From NCBI GenBank assembly GCA_937873665.1, contig CALMYW010000222.1, positions 1 through 6,457 of the forward strand: a stretch of DNA of 6,457 nt. The letters run 5' to 3'. The translations under genes were made by a program, and so were the position numbers. This DNA comes from an uncultured Sphingorhabdus sp. Its GTDB lineage: Bacteria; Pseudomonadota; Alphaproteobacteria; Sphingomonadales; Sphingomonadaceae. The notes under the pieces were generated by a model. The model worked only from the letters and a program-made list of their open reading frames with translations. It was not told the origin of the DNA and did not search any database. Every line of letters begins with the position of its first letter. Position 1 is the first letter of the stretch. Below, in pieces: positions 6,333 through 6,457 of this stretch.

Positions 6333-6457
6333 AAAGGGCGCGAAAGAACCGGGTCAAGGGGTTGGTGCGGCCCGCAGCGCAGCGAGGACACGGCCCCTTG
6401 ACGCGGATGCTGTTGAATAGCCTCTACGTGTGGGTAGGTTCAAGGGCGTAGCCCACC
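6333..6457. other. Right flanking DNA, no gene seen, two small inverted repeats
   Basis: These 125 GC-rich bases lie outside the transposon. Every frame is short and none looks like a known protein, VirB4 or the truncated left-flank gene. Two inverted repeats are visible: GTCAAGGGG (6353-6361) pairs with CCCCTTGAC (6394-6402) across a 32-base loop, and GTGGGTA (6430-6436) pairs with TAGCCCAC (6449-6456) with one bulged base. These could be transcript hairpins or protein-binding sites of the host replicon; neither is followed by a T-run inside the window, so a terminator call is not supported. Confidence 0.4.

Noticed and set aside
6130..6420. 96-codon plus-strand open frame crossing IRR
   Set aside because: It overlaps the end of strB out of frame, reads through the terminal repeat and has no recognisable motif.
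1..6457. CRISPR array, tRNA, rRNA or toxin-antitoxin and defence genes
   Set aside because: I looked for spaced repeats, tRNA-like cloverleaf ends and small paired genes and saw none.

Overview
The window is dominated by a complete Tn3-family transposon of the Tn5393 type (863-6332, 5470 bp). It carries the streptomycin-resistance pair strA-strB and sits in what looks like the backbone of a conjugative plasmid or integrative element. I recognise the transposon from its protein sequences, gene order, extended terminal repeats and length. It has no IS1133 or IS6100, so it corresponds to the insertion-free form (Tn5393a/c). It is a well-described element, not a new system. Closely related copies occur in many Gram-negative bacteria, so it does not identify the host. 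The flanking VirB3/VirB4 sequences are proteobacterial; an alphaproteobacterial (for example sphingomonad-like) plasmid is my best guess, at low confidence.

Left flank (1-862): the window opens inside virB3, a type IV secretion membrane subunit. It overlaps the start of virB4, the secretion ATPase, by 22 bases. virB4 keeps only about its first 35 codons before the reading frame breaks at about 330-346. From there to the transposon, the minus strand holds one long open frame (371-862). It is the C-terminal part of an unrecognised protein whose 5' end is missing at the transposon edge.

Transposon (863-6332): 81-bp terminal inverted repeats (77/81 identical) bracket tnpA (minus), a 125-bp divergent intergenic region holding the presumed res site, tnpR (plus), and then strA and strB (plus, overlapping by one base). 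TnpA makes the cointegrate, TnpR resolves it at res, and StrA and StrB phosphorylate streptomycin at the 3'' and 6 positions. All four genes look intact.

Right flank (6333-6457): 125 GC-rich bases with no credible gene and two small inverted repeats. It does not continue virB4 or the truncated left-flank gene. The five bases on either side of the transposon differ (TTGTT and AAAGG), so there is no target-site duplication. The unusual points here are therefore the junctions: a broken T4SS operon, a truncated unknown gene and mismatched transposon flanks, which together suggest rearrangement after or during insertion.
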